NCBI GenBank assembly: GCA_938024995.1
Contig: CALJDU010000085.1
Location: 1 to 51,838 of the forward strand
Direction of reading: 5' to 3'
Length of the DNA stretch: 51,838 nt
Source: an uncultured bacterium
GTDB taxonomy: Bacteria > Myxococcota_A > Polyangia > Polyangiales > Houyiibacteriaceae
A program made the position numbers and the translations under genes. Positions 9,307 through 17,769 of the stretch are shown piece by piece. Positions within the stretch are counted from its first letter, which is position 1. The number at the start of each line of letters is the position of its first letter. The notes under the pieces are model-generated. The model ran no database searches. It saw only the letters and a list, made by a program, of their open reading frames with translations, and was not told the DNA's origin.

Positions 9307-12069
9307 TCAGGACGAGAGCATTCCCTTCAAGCGCGAAAGCGCGACGAGCGCGTCGACCGGGGTCATCTGGTCAACATCAAGCGCATGGAGCGTCTTCTCG
9401 ACGGCGGATTCGCGTGGCGGCGCGGCTTGCGCTGGGCTCGGCGCGGCGAAGAGGTCGAGCTGCGCCTTGCCCTCTTCGTCCAACGGCCGGAGGCGCGCCG
9501 GGGCCCCAGACGGGAGCGCCGCCCCGCCCTCGAGATCGCCAAGAATCGCGCGGGCACGCGCGAGGACGATCGCCGGCACGCCCGCGAGCCGCGCTACCGC
9601 GACGCCGTAGCTCCGGTTCGCGCTTCCGGCGATCAACTTGTGAAGGAAGACGACATCGTCTCCGTGCTCGCGCGCCGCGACGCACATGTTCCGAACCCGC
9701 GGCCGAGTCTCCGCGAGCTCACAGAGCTCGTGATAGTGGGTCGCGAAGAGGGCGCGACAGCCGATCGCTTCGTCGAGGTGCTCGGCGACCGCCCAGGCGA
9801 TCGCGACGCCGTCATAGGTGCTGGTCCCGCGCCCGATCTCGTCCAGGATCACGAGGGAGCGCCGGGTCGCGCCGCGAAGGATCGAAGCCGTCTCGCGCAT
9901 CTCGACCATGAACGTGCTCTGTCCGCGCGCCAGGTTGTCGCTCGCGCCGACCCGGGTGTAGATGCGATCGACGAGCCCGATTCGCGCCGCCTTCGCTGGA
10001 ACGAAGCCGCCTGCCTGCGCCATGATCACCGCGAGCGCAGCTTGCCGCATGACGGTCGACTTTCCGCTCATGTTCGGTCCGGTGATGATCAAGAGCGCGC
10101 CCTCTTCGGTCTCGCCGTCGGTCTCCTCAGCGCTGACGATGATGTCGTTGGGGACGAACGTTCCGCGCGGCGCCAGCTGCTCGACGATCGGGTGCCGCGC
10201 TTCGCTCAGCTCGAGATGAAGCGAAGCGTCGACGACCGGGCGAACGAAGCCGTGGCGATGCGCTGCTTCCGCGAGCCCCGCGGCGACGTCCACACGCGCG
10301 AGCTCGACCGCGAGCCGGCGAAGCGCGTCTGCTCGCTTCGCGACGCGCTTGAGCAGCGCCGCGAAGAGAGAGCTCTCCAGGGTCTTCGCGCGCTCGTCGG
10401 CGTTCTCGATCTTCTCTTGAAGCTCCGCGAGTTCCTCGGTGACGAATCGCTCGCCGTTGGCGACCGTCTGCTTGCGAATATAGTCGCTCGGGACCGAGCC
10501 CAGATTGCTGCGCGTGACCTCGATGTAGTAGCCGAAGACGCGCGTGTACTTGATCTTGAGCGACGAGATCCCGGTGCGCTTCTTCTCGCGCTGCTCTAGC
10601 TCTAGGAGGATGTCTTTACTCTTCCCCGAGAGCCCGCGCTGCGTGTCGAGATCCTCGTCGACACCTGGCCGAAAGATACCGCCTTGGTTCGCGGGGACCG
10701 GAGGCTCATCGACGAGCTGGGCGCGGAGCGTGACCTCAAGCGCTTCGCAGCGGTCGGTCGGATAGAGCGTCGCGAGCGGGTCACCGGTCACCTCCGCGCG
10801 CTCCTTGGCCAGCCGCTCGATGAGCGCTTCGGCGCCAGCGAGCGCGCTCCGCACCACGCCCAGATCGCGCGGGGTCGCGACCCCCAATGAGGCGCGCGTC
10901 GCCATCCGCTCGAGGTCGCCGATGGCCGCGAAGATGTCGCGCACGTCCCGCCGAAGCGCGGGGTCGACGGAGAACGCTTCGACCGCGTCGTGTCGCCGCC
11001 GGATGGTCTCGAGATGGGTAAGCGGCGCCAAGACCCGCCGGCGCAGGAGCCGCGCCCCCATCGCGGTCTTCGTATGATCGAGCAACGCGAGGAGCGAACC
11101 GCGGCGCTCGCCCTCAAGCGTCCGCACGAGCTCAAGGTTCCGTACCGCGGCCTCGTCGAGCAGAAGGCGGTCGGACGGATCGTACGCCCCGATGCGTTGC
11201 ACCGAGACCGTCTCCTTGGGCTGCGCGTCTTGGGCGTACGCGAGCGTGGTCGCGGCGGCGCGGAGCGCCAGAGGAGCGAGCGACTCTTTCAGCGTAGCGA
11301 GCTCGTCGTCGCCCACGAAGCGCGCCAAGGTCTCTGGGTCGGCGCTCTCCCGATCGCGAATGGGGAGCTGCGGAAAGAGCGCGCTCACGTGATCTGGGAG
11401 CCCCGTGAACGCGCCCGCGATCAACAGCTCGCGGGGCTCGAGACGCGAGAGCTCCGCGAGCGCCGCTGCTTCGTCCGGAACGGCGCAGGCTCTCACCGCG
11501 CCCGTGCTCAGCTCAAACGCGGCGACGCCCACGCCCTCTTTGGCCGTGCCGCGGACAACCGCGCAGACGTAGTTGTCAGACCGCGCATCAAGCGCGTCGG
11601 GCTCCACGCAGAGACCCGGAGTGACGACCCGGACCACCTCCCGGTCCACGATCCCCTTCGACTTCTTGGCGTCCCCGATCTGCTCGCAGATGGCGACCTT
11701 CTGACCGAGCTCAAGCAGCTTCGAGAGGTAGCCCGCAGCGGCGTGGTGGGGCACCCCGGCCATCGGGATACGCTCGCCGTCGGGACCGGTGCCGCGAAAG
11801 GTCTGCGTGATGCCGAGAAGCTCCGCCGCGCGATACGCGTCGTCGTAAAACATCTCGTAGAAGTCACCGAGCCGAAAAAAGAGGAGCGCGTCCGGATACT
11901 GCTCCTTGGCGCGCATGAACTGCTGCATCACCGGGGTGTGCGACTTCTTCTTCTTCGCCTTCTTCCCTGCCTTCGCGGGCGACTTCTTCGTGGACGCCGA
12001 AGTGACGGCCGTCTTGCTGGCGGCCTTGTCAGCGTTGTCTCGTTCCACCGAGCCGGTGTATCGAGTCAC
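9307..12069 (-). CDS. mutS: DNA mismatch repair protein MutS
   Basis: MutS recognises mismatches and insertion loops and recruits MutL through its ATPase. The product has 920 residues (E. coli about 850). The mismatch-reading motif GDFYE is at 68-72, Walker A GPNMSGKST at 664-672, Walker B LVILDEIGRGTS near 738-749, and ATHYHEL follows. The C-terminal VDALVALSRLKGML resembles the tetramerisation tail of MutS1. The GTG start at 12069 adds an N-terminal, lysine- and serine-rich stretch of about 45 residues (KAGKKAKKKKS) that MutS usually lacks; this could be a DNA-binding tail or the true start may lie inside it. No mutL is visible. Confidence 0.95.
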   Translation of the reverse strand: MTRYTGSVERDNADKAASKTAVTSASTKKSPAKAGKKAKKKKSHTPVMQQFMRAKEQYPDALLFFRLGDFYEMFYDDAYRAAELLGITQTFRGTGPDGERIPMAGVPHHAAAGYLSKLLELGQKVAICEQIGDAKKSKGIVDREVVRVVTPGLCVEPDALDARSDNYVCAVVRGTAKEGVGVAAFELSTGAVRACAVPDEAAALAELSRLEPRELLIAGAFTGLPDHVSALFPQLPIRDRESADPETLARFVGDDELATLKESLAPLALRAAATTLAYAQDAQPKETVSVQRIGAYDPSDRLLLDEAAVRNLELVRTLEGERRGSLLALLDHTKTAMGARLLRRRVLAPLTHLETIRRRHDAVEAFSVDPALRRDVRDIFAAIGDLERMATRASLGVATPRDLGVVRSALAGAEALIERLAKERAEVTGDPLATLYPTDRCEALEVTLRAQLVDEPPVPANQGGIFRPGVDEDLDTQRGLSGKSKDILLELEQREKKRTGISSLKIKYTRVFGYYIEVTRSNLGSVPSDYIRKQTVANGERFVTEELAELQEKIENADERAKTLESSLFAALLKRVAKRADALRRLAVELARVDVAAGLAEAAHRHGFVRPVVDASLHLELSEARHPIVEQLAPRGTFVPNDIIVSAEETDGETEEGALLIITGPNMSGKSTVMRQAALAVIMAQAGGFVPAKAARIGLVDRIYTRVGASDNLARGQSTFMVEMRETASILRGATRRSLVILDEIGRGTSTYDGVAIAWAVAEHLDEAIGCRALFATHYHELCELAETRPRVRNMCVAAREHGDDVVFLHKLIAGSANRSYGVAVARLAGVPAIVLARARAILGDLEGGAALPSGAPARLRPLDEEGKAQLDLFAAPSPAQAAPPRESAVEKTLHALDVDQMTPVDALVALSRLKGMLSS

Positions 12070-12126
12070 GCCCTCGCGATCAATGTGTGTCGACCTCGTC
12101 GAGGCGTCCGGCCCGCGGGCGGCGCC

Positions 12127-14568
12127 TCAGTCGAAGCGCTCGGCGACCGTGAGCGGGGACAGCGCGACCTGAACCAGGGAGTCGCCATGAATGTCGACGA
12201 TGTAGAGGTTCTGGTCTTCTTCGGAGTACTGCGCGGCTTCCGGGAGAGAGCCCACGTCGAGCGCCAAGCTCGCGGGCGTGTCGCCGACGTCAAACTCGAG
12301 CTCGGAGTTGACCCCGAGCGCCGGCGGCGCGGAGAACGGCGCGATCGTGAAGGCCAGCTCAGCCGACTGAAACGGCTCGCCGACCTTGGCGCGTCCGCTC
12401 CGCAGCTCGATACAGCGACCGTTTTCGCCACACGCGCTGTCACAGACGTTCCGGGCGGAGGTGCACTCGACGCAGCGACCGGCGTCACAGATGGGAGAAC
12501 CGCTGTCGCAGTCGGCATCCGTTCCGCACTCGCCGCACGTTCCGTCGGCGGCGCATGCCGGGACCGAAGGACGCCCGCTGCGATCGACAAGACACGCACT
12601 GGACCCCGGATCCTCGACCACGCGGTGGACAAAACCCGTGCGCGAGCCGACGACCGTGTACACACCCTGCGTGCGGATCTCGTAGCCGAGAAGCTCCGGG
12701 AAGCAGGCGACGACCTGGCCAAGCGTTCGGTCGCCGATAGGCTCTCCGAGCGTGAGCGTGTCACCGGTCGCGACCGCGATCGGGATCGCGATGGGGTCGG
12801 CACGTGTGCCCGAGTCGTCGAGCGCGAAGATCTCGCACCCTGTCGGCGCGTCATCCGGAACGTCGCTCGTGATGATGAGCATATCGCCCGCGTAACCCGC
12901 TTCTGGTTCAGCCGCGTTGAGCTCGGAGGCCTGAACGTTCGCCGACCCGAGCACTCCGCGTGCGCAGAAGTTCGCGCGCGGGGCGATGAACTCACGACCC
13001 TCGAACCGCCCGAGGCCACCCGAGGTTCCCGGGAGCGCGCCCTCGTAGACCGAGAGCCAACGCTGCGCGCGCACCGCCCAAGGATCCTGAACAGCGCAGA
13101 TGACGGGGTCTCCATCGACGACCGGGAAGACGCGCTTCATACCGCGCGGGCACGCGGACAGCTGAACCAGACCGGGGCTGTCTCCGCTGCTCACACCATC
13201 GTTGCCGATGCGGCCGGGGTTGCCCTCAAAGCGGAACGCCGGCGTGCCGACGACATTGGTGTTGAAGCCCGCGGACGCGCCGACGCGCCGACGGTGGCGG
13301 CGCTGGTAGACGAGCTCGTCTTCGCACATCGCGCCACCGCGGCAGCTTGAATCCAGGTCGTAGATGTCGACCACGAAGAGCGCTCCGCTCTGCATCGCGA
13401 CGGAGAGGAACGCGCCGCGGAGCACTGCAGGACCGCGCTCTTGATCGGAGTCAAACGAACACTCTTCGCCAGGGAAGCCCGGCGTGATGATCGAGAGCGC
13501 ACGCGCCGCCCCGACCAGATCGAGGCGATCCGGCGCGCTGCCGCCGACCGCGACGGAGAGCGCCGCGCCAAAAGTGGGTGACCCCTCTTCATAGTCCATC
13601 ACGAGGACCGAACCATCGGTGGCGTCGATGGCGTAAAGGAAGCGGGTCAACTCATCGCCGCCCTGCTCGCGCGGCACCTCTGGCGAGACGACCAAGTCGC
13701 GCACCGGAACACCGGGCGAGAGCGCAGGGAGCGGTGTGAGCGTTCCGCCCGTGATCGCGAAGCGGTGAATGACCGGGAGCGACTCGTCGGCGACCAACAA
13801 CACGTCACCGTCCACGACGAGGTTGCCGGGCTGCGCGACGTCCCCCAACGCGACGTCTTCCCGAGCGCTCACCGCGGGAGGCTCCGCGAGGCTGACGTCC
13901 GCCGGGCAGGTACGACCGTAGCCATCACCAACCGTCACGCGAGGAGCATCGTGTGTTCCGTCAAGCGCCTGCTGCGACACACTGGAGATCGCGCCGCTGG
14001 CGTCGAGCGCGGCGATGAGAACCGCGCCTTCTTCCGGGAGGGACGAAAAGAGGTACTGCTCGTCGTCGCTCATCGCGAGGCCGAGCGGTGCCGCGGGCAA
14101 CCCGACGAACGAGCCGGTCGCGTCGCTCACCATCGCTTCAGGACGAAAGCGAGCGCTCGGGATCCACTGGAGCGTTCGTGAACCGAAGTTGGCCACGTAG
14201 GTGAAGCCAGGTTCGCTCGGCGGAACGACAATACCGCTCGGGATCTCGCCGACCCGAACATGGGTAAAGCCGGGCACGCGAACGTCTGCGTCGAGGGCGA
14301 CCCCGAACTGGAGATCAATCGCGGCGATCTCGCCCTGGGCGGTCTGGGTGACCAGCGCGGTCAGGCGCAGGTTGGGATTCTCGCCCGCGTCGCCCTCCAG
14401 GCACGCGGACCGCGGCACCACCTGACGCGCCTCCTGATCGTAGCAAAGGAACGCGACCGCGCCGGGGCGGTTGAACGTGGGCGGCGTGACCGGGATCGGG
14501 TCGTCACCACACGCGACGAGTGAGATGAGCGCGAGCAGCGCGCAGAGACGTTGAGTCACCCGGGTCAT
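12127..14568 (-). CDS. Large lipoprotein, beta-propeller-like with Cys-rich tail segment
   Basis: An 813-residue lipoprotein. The start at 14568 was chosen for its signal peptide and lipobox (LISLVAC, then GDDPIP); the ATG shares a base with the stop of the upstream gene (TAATG) and a GGAG lies upstream. The body contains repeated segments of the kind seen in YVTN/WD-like propellers: GFTYVANFGSRTLQWIP, LGLAMSDDEQYLFSS, FLYAIDATDGSVLVMDYE. Near the end is a cysteine-rich stretch (GTCGECGTDADCDSG..) typical of myxobacterial secreted proteins. It is coupled to another propeller-like lipoprotein and follows a membrane Ser/Thr kinase. Function unknown; a surface or periplasmic binding role is a guess. 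Confidence 0.85.
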   Translation of the reverse strand: MTRVTQRLCALLALISLVACGDDPIPVTPPTFNRPGAVAFLCYDQEARQVVPRSACLEGDAGENPNLRLTALVTQTAQGEIAAIDLQFGVALDADVRVPGFTHVRVGEIPSGIVVPPSEPGFTYVANFGSRTLQWIPSARFRPEAMVSDATGSFVGLPAAPLGLAMSDDEQYLFSSLPEEGAVLIAALDASGAISSVSQQALDGTHDAPRVTVGDGYGRTCPADVSLAEPPAVSAREDVALGDVAQPGNLVVDGDVLLVADESLPVIHRFAITGGTLTPLPALSPGVPVRDLVVSPEVPREQGGDELTRFLYAIDATDGSVLVMDYEEGSPTFGAALSVAVGGSAPDRLDLVGAARALSIITPGFPGEECSFDSDQERGPAVLRGAFLSVAMQSGALFVVDIYDLDSSCRGGAMCEDELVYQRRHRRRVGASAGFNTNVVGTPAFRFEGNPGRIGNDGVSSGDSPGLVQLSACPRGMKRVFPVVDGDPVICAVQDPWAVRAQRWLSVYEGALPGTSGGLGRFEGREFIAPRANFCARGVLGSANVQASELNAAEPEAGYAGDMLIITSDVPDDAPTGCEIFALDDSGTRADPIAIPIAVATGDTLTLGEPIGDRTLGQVVACFPELLGYEIRTQGVYTVVGSRTGFVHRVVEDPGSSACLVDRSGRPSVPACAADGTCGECGTDADCDSGSPICDAGRCVECTSARNVCDSACGENGRCIELRSGRAKVGEPFQSAELAFTIAPFSAPPALGVNSELEFDVGDTPASLALDVGSLPEAAQYSEEDQNLYIVDIHGDSLVQVALSPLTVAERFD

Positions 14569-16007
14569 TAGAGGAGCTCCATGACGGGCCGTGGCTGACC
14601 GATCATACCAAGCAATCGAGGCGCGCACTCTCGCATCAGCTCACCGGAGCTCGGCTCGCCCGAGATGCACGCGAGCATCGCGCTGAGGTCCACCGCGCGA
14701 ACGACAGAAGAGCGGAAGTCGACGACGTAGACGCGCTCGCGGCTTGGATCCGGGAGCACCTCGAAGGGACCGCTGAGGCCACCGACCGTGCCGAGGAGGC
14801 GCCCGTTGTCGGCATCGATCACGTAGAGGTCGCGGCTCTCGAAGCAGCTCACGAAGAGCAACCACCGCGGTTCTCCGTCGACCTCAAAGTCGTGGATGGT
14901 GACGCGGCTCGGACCATCTCCGACTTCCACGACCTGCGCGATGTCGAGATCGCCGCTGCCGCGGAGGTTCGCGAAGAAGAGCGCTTCCGGGCGCCGGCTC
15001 AAGACATACGCGCGCTCGACGTCCTCCCTCGGATCGAAGACCACGTCGCGGGTGTCGCCGGTGCTGGCGTCGCCGGTATCGACGTCGCTCACGCGAAGGT
15101 CCCCGGCGTTGAACAGGAAACTGCGCTCTAGGTCCTGGGTGAGACCGTCGATCGCGACCCCGACGCGCGAGAGTCGCGGCTCACCGCCACTGGTGAGCCA
15201 GAAGAGCTGCGAGCGGGGCTCGAAGGCGACGCTGACGAGCTCCGGCGCGAGGCCGCCCACGCTGTGGATGAGCGTGGGGCGTGAGCCTTCCGTGTTGTCG
15301 TCGATGAAGAGCGATGCCTGCCCGCCGCGATGCGTCACGAAGACATAGTCGCCTTCGTCGGCACCGCGGCCGAAGTCCGTCAGCGAACCGCTCACGACGT
15401 CGACCGGGTCAGGCGGCAAGTTGATGTCTCGAAGCGCTGCGGCGTCGTCGTCCCCTGCGCGGAACGCTTCGGTGCAGATGTGCGGCTGACCCTCTCCTCC
15501 GCAGCTCAGCGCACCGGTCGCCGGATCGACGTCGACCGTGGTCAGGTTCCCGTCGCTTCGGATTACGGTGTAGAGACGAGCACCCGAGGGCGAGAGGGTG
15601 ACGCCATCGGCGTACGAACCAGTCAGGACCTCCGAGACCAAGACGTTCGCTTCGATCGGCGGTACGCGCGCATCGGCGTCGAGCGAGGGGACGCTCGGGT
15701 CGATGATCACGCAGTCTTCTGGGTCACGATCGGTGCACTCGAGGACCGCGTCGGCGAACACCTCGAGGTTGTAGGTCTGGATCGACCCCTTGTTGTAGCG
15801 AAGGTCGAAGTTTGAGTTCGCGACGTAGATGAACCGGGGAGAAGCCTCTAGGGAGAGCGCCGCAGCGGTCGGGAAATTGAGGCGCCCTTCGGGCGGACGA
15901 ACGCCGTCGTTGCCGCACGCCGAGAATGTCCCCAAGACGAGGAGCGCCGCGGCAAAAGTGCGCGGAAGCGGGGTCGTTGCGAGGGAAAAAGGTCGCGGGG
16001 GTCGCAT
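14568..16007 (-). CDS. Propeller-like lipoprotein
   Basis: A 479-residue lipoprotein. I take the ATG at 16007 because it gives a signal peptide ending in lipobox TFSACG; the frame is open to 16061 but that would overlap the kinase gene. Propeller-like blades are suggested by RFIYVANSNFDLRYNKG, SGARLYTVIRSDGNLTTVD, DVERAYVLSRRPEALFFANL, RWLLFVSCFESRDLYVIDA and RERVYVVDFRSSVVRAVDL. The stop overlaps the start of the downstream lipoprotein, so the pair is translationally coupled. The two proteins share this architecture and probably act together. No enzymatic motif is seen. Confidence 0.85.
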   Translation of the reverse strand: MRPPRPFSLATTPLPRTFAAALLVLGTFSACGNDGVRPPEGRLNFPTAAALSLEASPRFIYVANSNFDLRYNKGSIQTYNLEVFADAVLECTDRDPEDCVIIDPSVPSLDADARVPPIEANVLVSEVLTGSYADGVTLSPSGARLYTVIRSDGNLTTVDVDPATGALSCGGEGQPHICTEAFRAGDDDAAALRDINLPPDPVDVVSGSLTDFGRGADEGDYVFVTHRGGQASLFIDDNTEGSRPTLIHSVGGLAPELVSVAFEPRSQLFWLTSGGEPRLSRVGVAIDGLTQDLERSFLFNAGDLRVSDVDTGDASTGDTRDVVFDPREDVERAYVLSRRPEALFFANLRGSGDLDIAQVVEVGDGPSRVTIHDFEVDGEPRWLLFVSCFESRDLYVIDADNGRLLGTVGGLSGPFEVLPDPSRERVYVVDFRSSVVRAVDLSAMLACISGEPSSGELMRECAPRLLGMIGQPRPVMELL

Positions 16008-16054
16008 CGCGGCGCACGCTACTCGCTCCCTACCCCCTGAGCAACCAGAGTCGC

Positions 16055-17551
16055 CTACCACCCAGCTGGGGTGAGCACTTCATTTCCAGGCCGACGGCGC
16101 ATGCCGCTTCCTTCAGCGGAAGACCCGCGCATTCCTTGCCGCCTTGGGCGACGGAGCAGCCTCACGGAAACCTCGTCATCACTCGTCTCGGTGAGCGTGG
16201 TCTTCCGTGGTCGGTACCCACGTGACTCAAGCCGAACCTCGAGCTCACCCGTGGTTGGCCGCCGAACCTGCAATGGGGTCTGACCCACTTGTTCGTTTCC
16301 GACGTACGCCCGGGCTCCGCTCGGGGTCGACGTGATCGTGATGTTCTCGCTCCGCGCGACCTCGGGCTGCACCGGCTCCACAGGCTCTTCGACCGCCTCG
16401 GCGCCGGCCCCGGTGGCCCCACCACCGACCTGACCGACCAGCTCCTCGGGAGGCGCGTTCGTCTCAACGAGCGGCTCGTTGACGATCTCGTCAGGCCCTT
16501 GGGAAGACTGCCAGTACGCGACGCCGCCGAGGCTGAAGAGGATCGCGACGGCGGCCAACGCGCCGACGATGTACTTCGTCTTGCTCTGCGGAACCGGCAG
16601 GTCGAGCGCGGGGAGCGCTTGGGTCTCACGCGCGACGGTCATCTCGCCCATCAACAAGCGATCGAGATCCGCGAGGAGGTGGCCCATCGTCTCGTATCGG
16701 TCGTCCGGCGTCTTTGCGATGCACTTCATGATGATGAGCTCAAGGTCCTCGTTGAGGTTCTGGCGCACTTGGCTCGGTGCAGGCGGCTGCTCGTAGAGGT
16801 GCTTCGTGAGCACGCCCATCAGGTTCTCCGCCTCGAACGGGACGTCGCCGGTCGCCATCTCGTACATGATGATGCCGAGCGCGTAGATGTCGGTTCGGTT
16901 GTCGACCCCGGAGCCCGAGCACTGCTCCGGAGACATGTAGTGTGGCGTCCCGAAGACCTGGCCGGCCTTGGTGAGCTTGCTGGAGCTCCCGCCCACCTTC
17001 GCGATCCCGAAGTCGAGCACCTTGATGAAGTTCGGGTCGCCCTGTCTGGTGATCAGGTAGATGTTGTCCGGCTTTAGATCGCGGTGAACGATCCCGATGT
17101 TATGCGCGGCGCCAAGCGCTCGGCAGAGCTGCTTGGCGACATGAACGATCAGGTCCTGCGGGATCGGTGACTCGTGGTCGATCACGTGCGTGAGGTCACG
17201 ACCGTCGAGGTACTCCATGACGAAGTACGTCGAGCCATCGGGCAGCGCACCAAAGTCGCTGATGTCGATGATGTGCTCGTTCGCGATCTCCGATGACGAC
17301 TGCGCCTCTTGGCGGAACCGCTGCATGATCTCTTTGTCGCGGGAGACGTCCGGCCTCAGGACCTTGATGGCGACGTTCTTACCGAGGATCGTGTGGCGCG
17401 CGAGGTAGACAAGACCCATCCCGCCTTCACCGAGCACTTGCTCAATAAAGTAACGGCTATCGATCGTCTGCCCGATCAATGGGTCCCCGCCGCTTGGCCC
17501 GGGGTCCGTTGCCGTTCCCTCAATGAGGGTCAGCTCGGCCTGGTTTGTCAT
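16055..17551 (-). CDS. Membrane Ser/Thr protein kinase with PEGA domain
   Basis: A 498-residue eukaryote-like kinase. The catalytic domain spans about 34-300: glycine loop GEGGMG (41-46), K63, HRDLKPDN (156-163), DFG (180-182), and GTPHYMSPEQ as the activation-segment end. A single membrane segment at 327-347 is followed by a Pro/Glu-rich linker and a PEGA domain (about 402-466; SGARAYV..GQTPLQV), which faces the outside. The last 30 residues are basic. Substrates are unknown. The two lipoproteins downstream, 47 bases away and in the same direction, are candidate partners on the outer face. The 218 bases upstream hold no gene I can support. Confidence 0.95.
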   Translation of the reverse strand: MTNQAELTLIEGTATDPGPSGGDPLIGQTIDSRYFIEQVLGEGGMGLVYLARHTILGKNVAIKVLRPDVSRDKEIMQRFRQEAQSSSEIANEHIIDISDFGALPDGSTYFVMEYLDGRDLTHVIDHESPIPQDLIVHVAKQLCRALGAAHNIGIVHRDLKPDNIYLITRQGDPNFIKVLDFGIAKVGGSSSKLTKAGQVFGTPHYMSPEQCSGSGVDNRTDIYALGIIMYEMATGDVPFEAENLMGVLTKHLYEQPPAPSQVRQNLNEDLELIIMKCIAKTPDDRYETMGHLLADLDRLLMGEMTVARETQALPALDLPVPQSKTKYIVGALAAVAILFSLGGVAYWQSSQGPDEIVNEPLVETNAPPEELVGQVGGGATGAGAEAVEEPVEPVQPEVARSENITITSTPSGARAYVGNEQVGQTPLQVRRPTTGELEVRLESRGYRPRKTTLTETSDDEVSVRLLRRPRRQGMRGSSAEGSGMRRRPGNEVLTPAGW

Positions 17552-17769
17552 TTGTTACGCACCTAGAGGACCGCAAGAAAGGTCATGACTCCTATACCCC
17601 GAGCGTAGCTTGTTGCTTTGGTGGTTGCCACTGACCCGCACCCGTCTCCTCCATACGAAGTAGCCCTTCGGTGTACGACGAATGGTCGGAACTCGAACTG
17701 TGGGGTGGCCGCGCACGTTCGTGAGAAACAGAACCAACCTCGTCCGAAATCTCCAAACGTCAACGGCGT

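Noticed and set aside
8377..10599. 740-codon plus-strand open frame
   Set aside because: Antisense to the pheA-like gene and mutS; no protein-like motif.
10990..13350. 786-codon plus-strand open frame
   Set aside because: Antisense to mutS and a lipoprotein gene; composition typical of a shadow frame.
17688..17698. T-loop-like GTTCGAGTTCC on the minus strand
   Set aside because: No acceptor stem, anticodon arm or D arm can be folded around it, so no tRNA is called.
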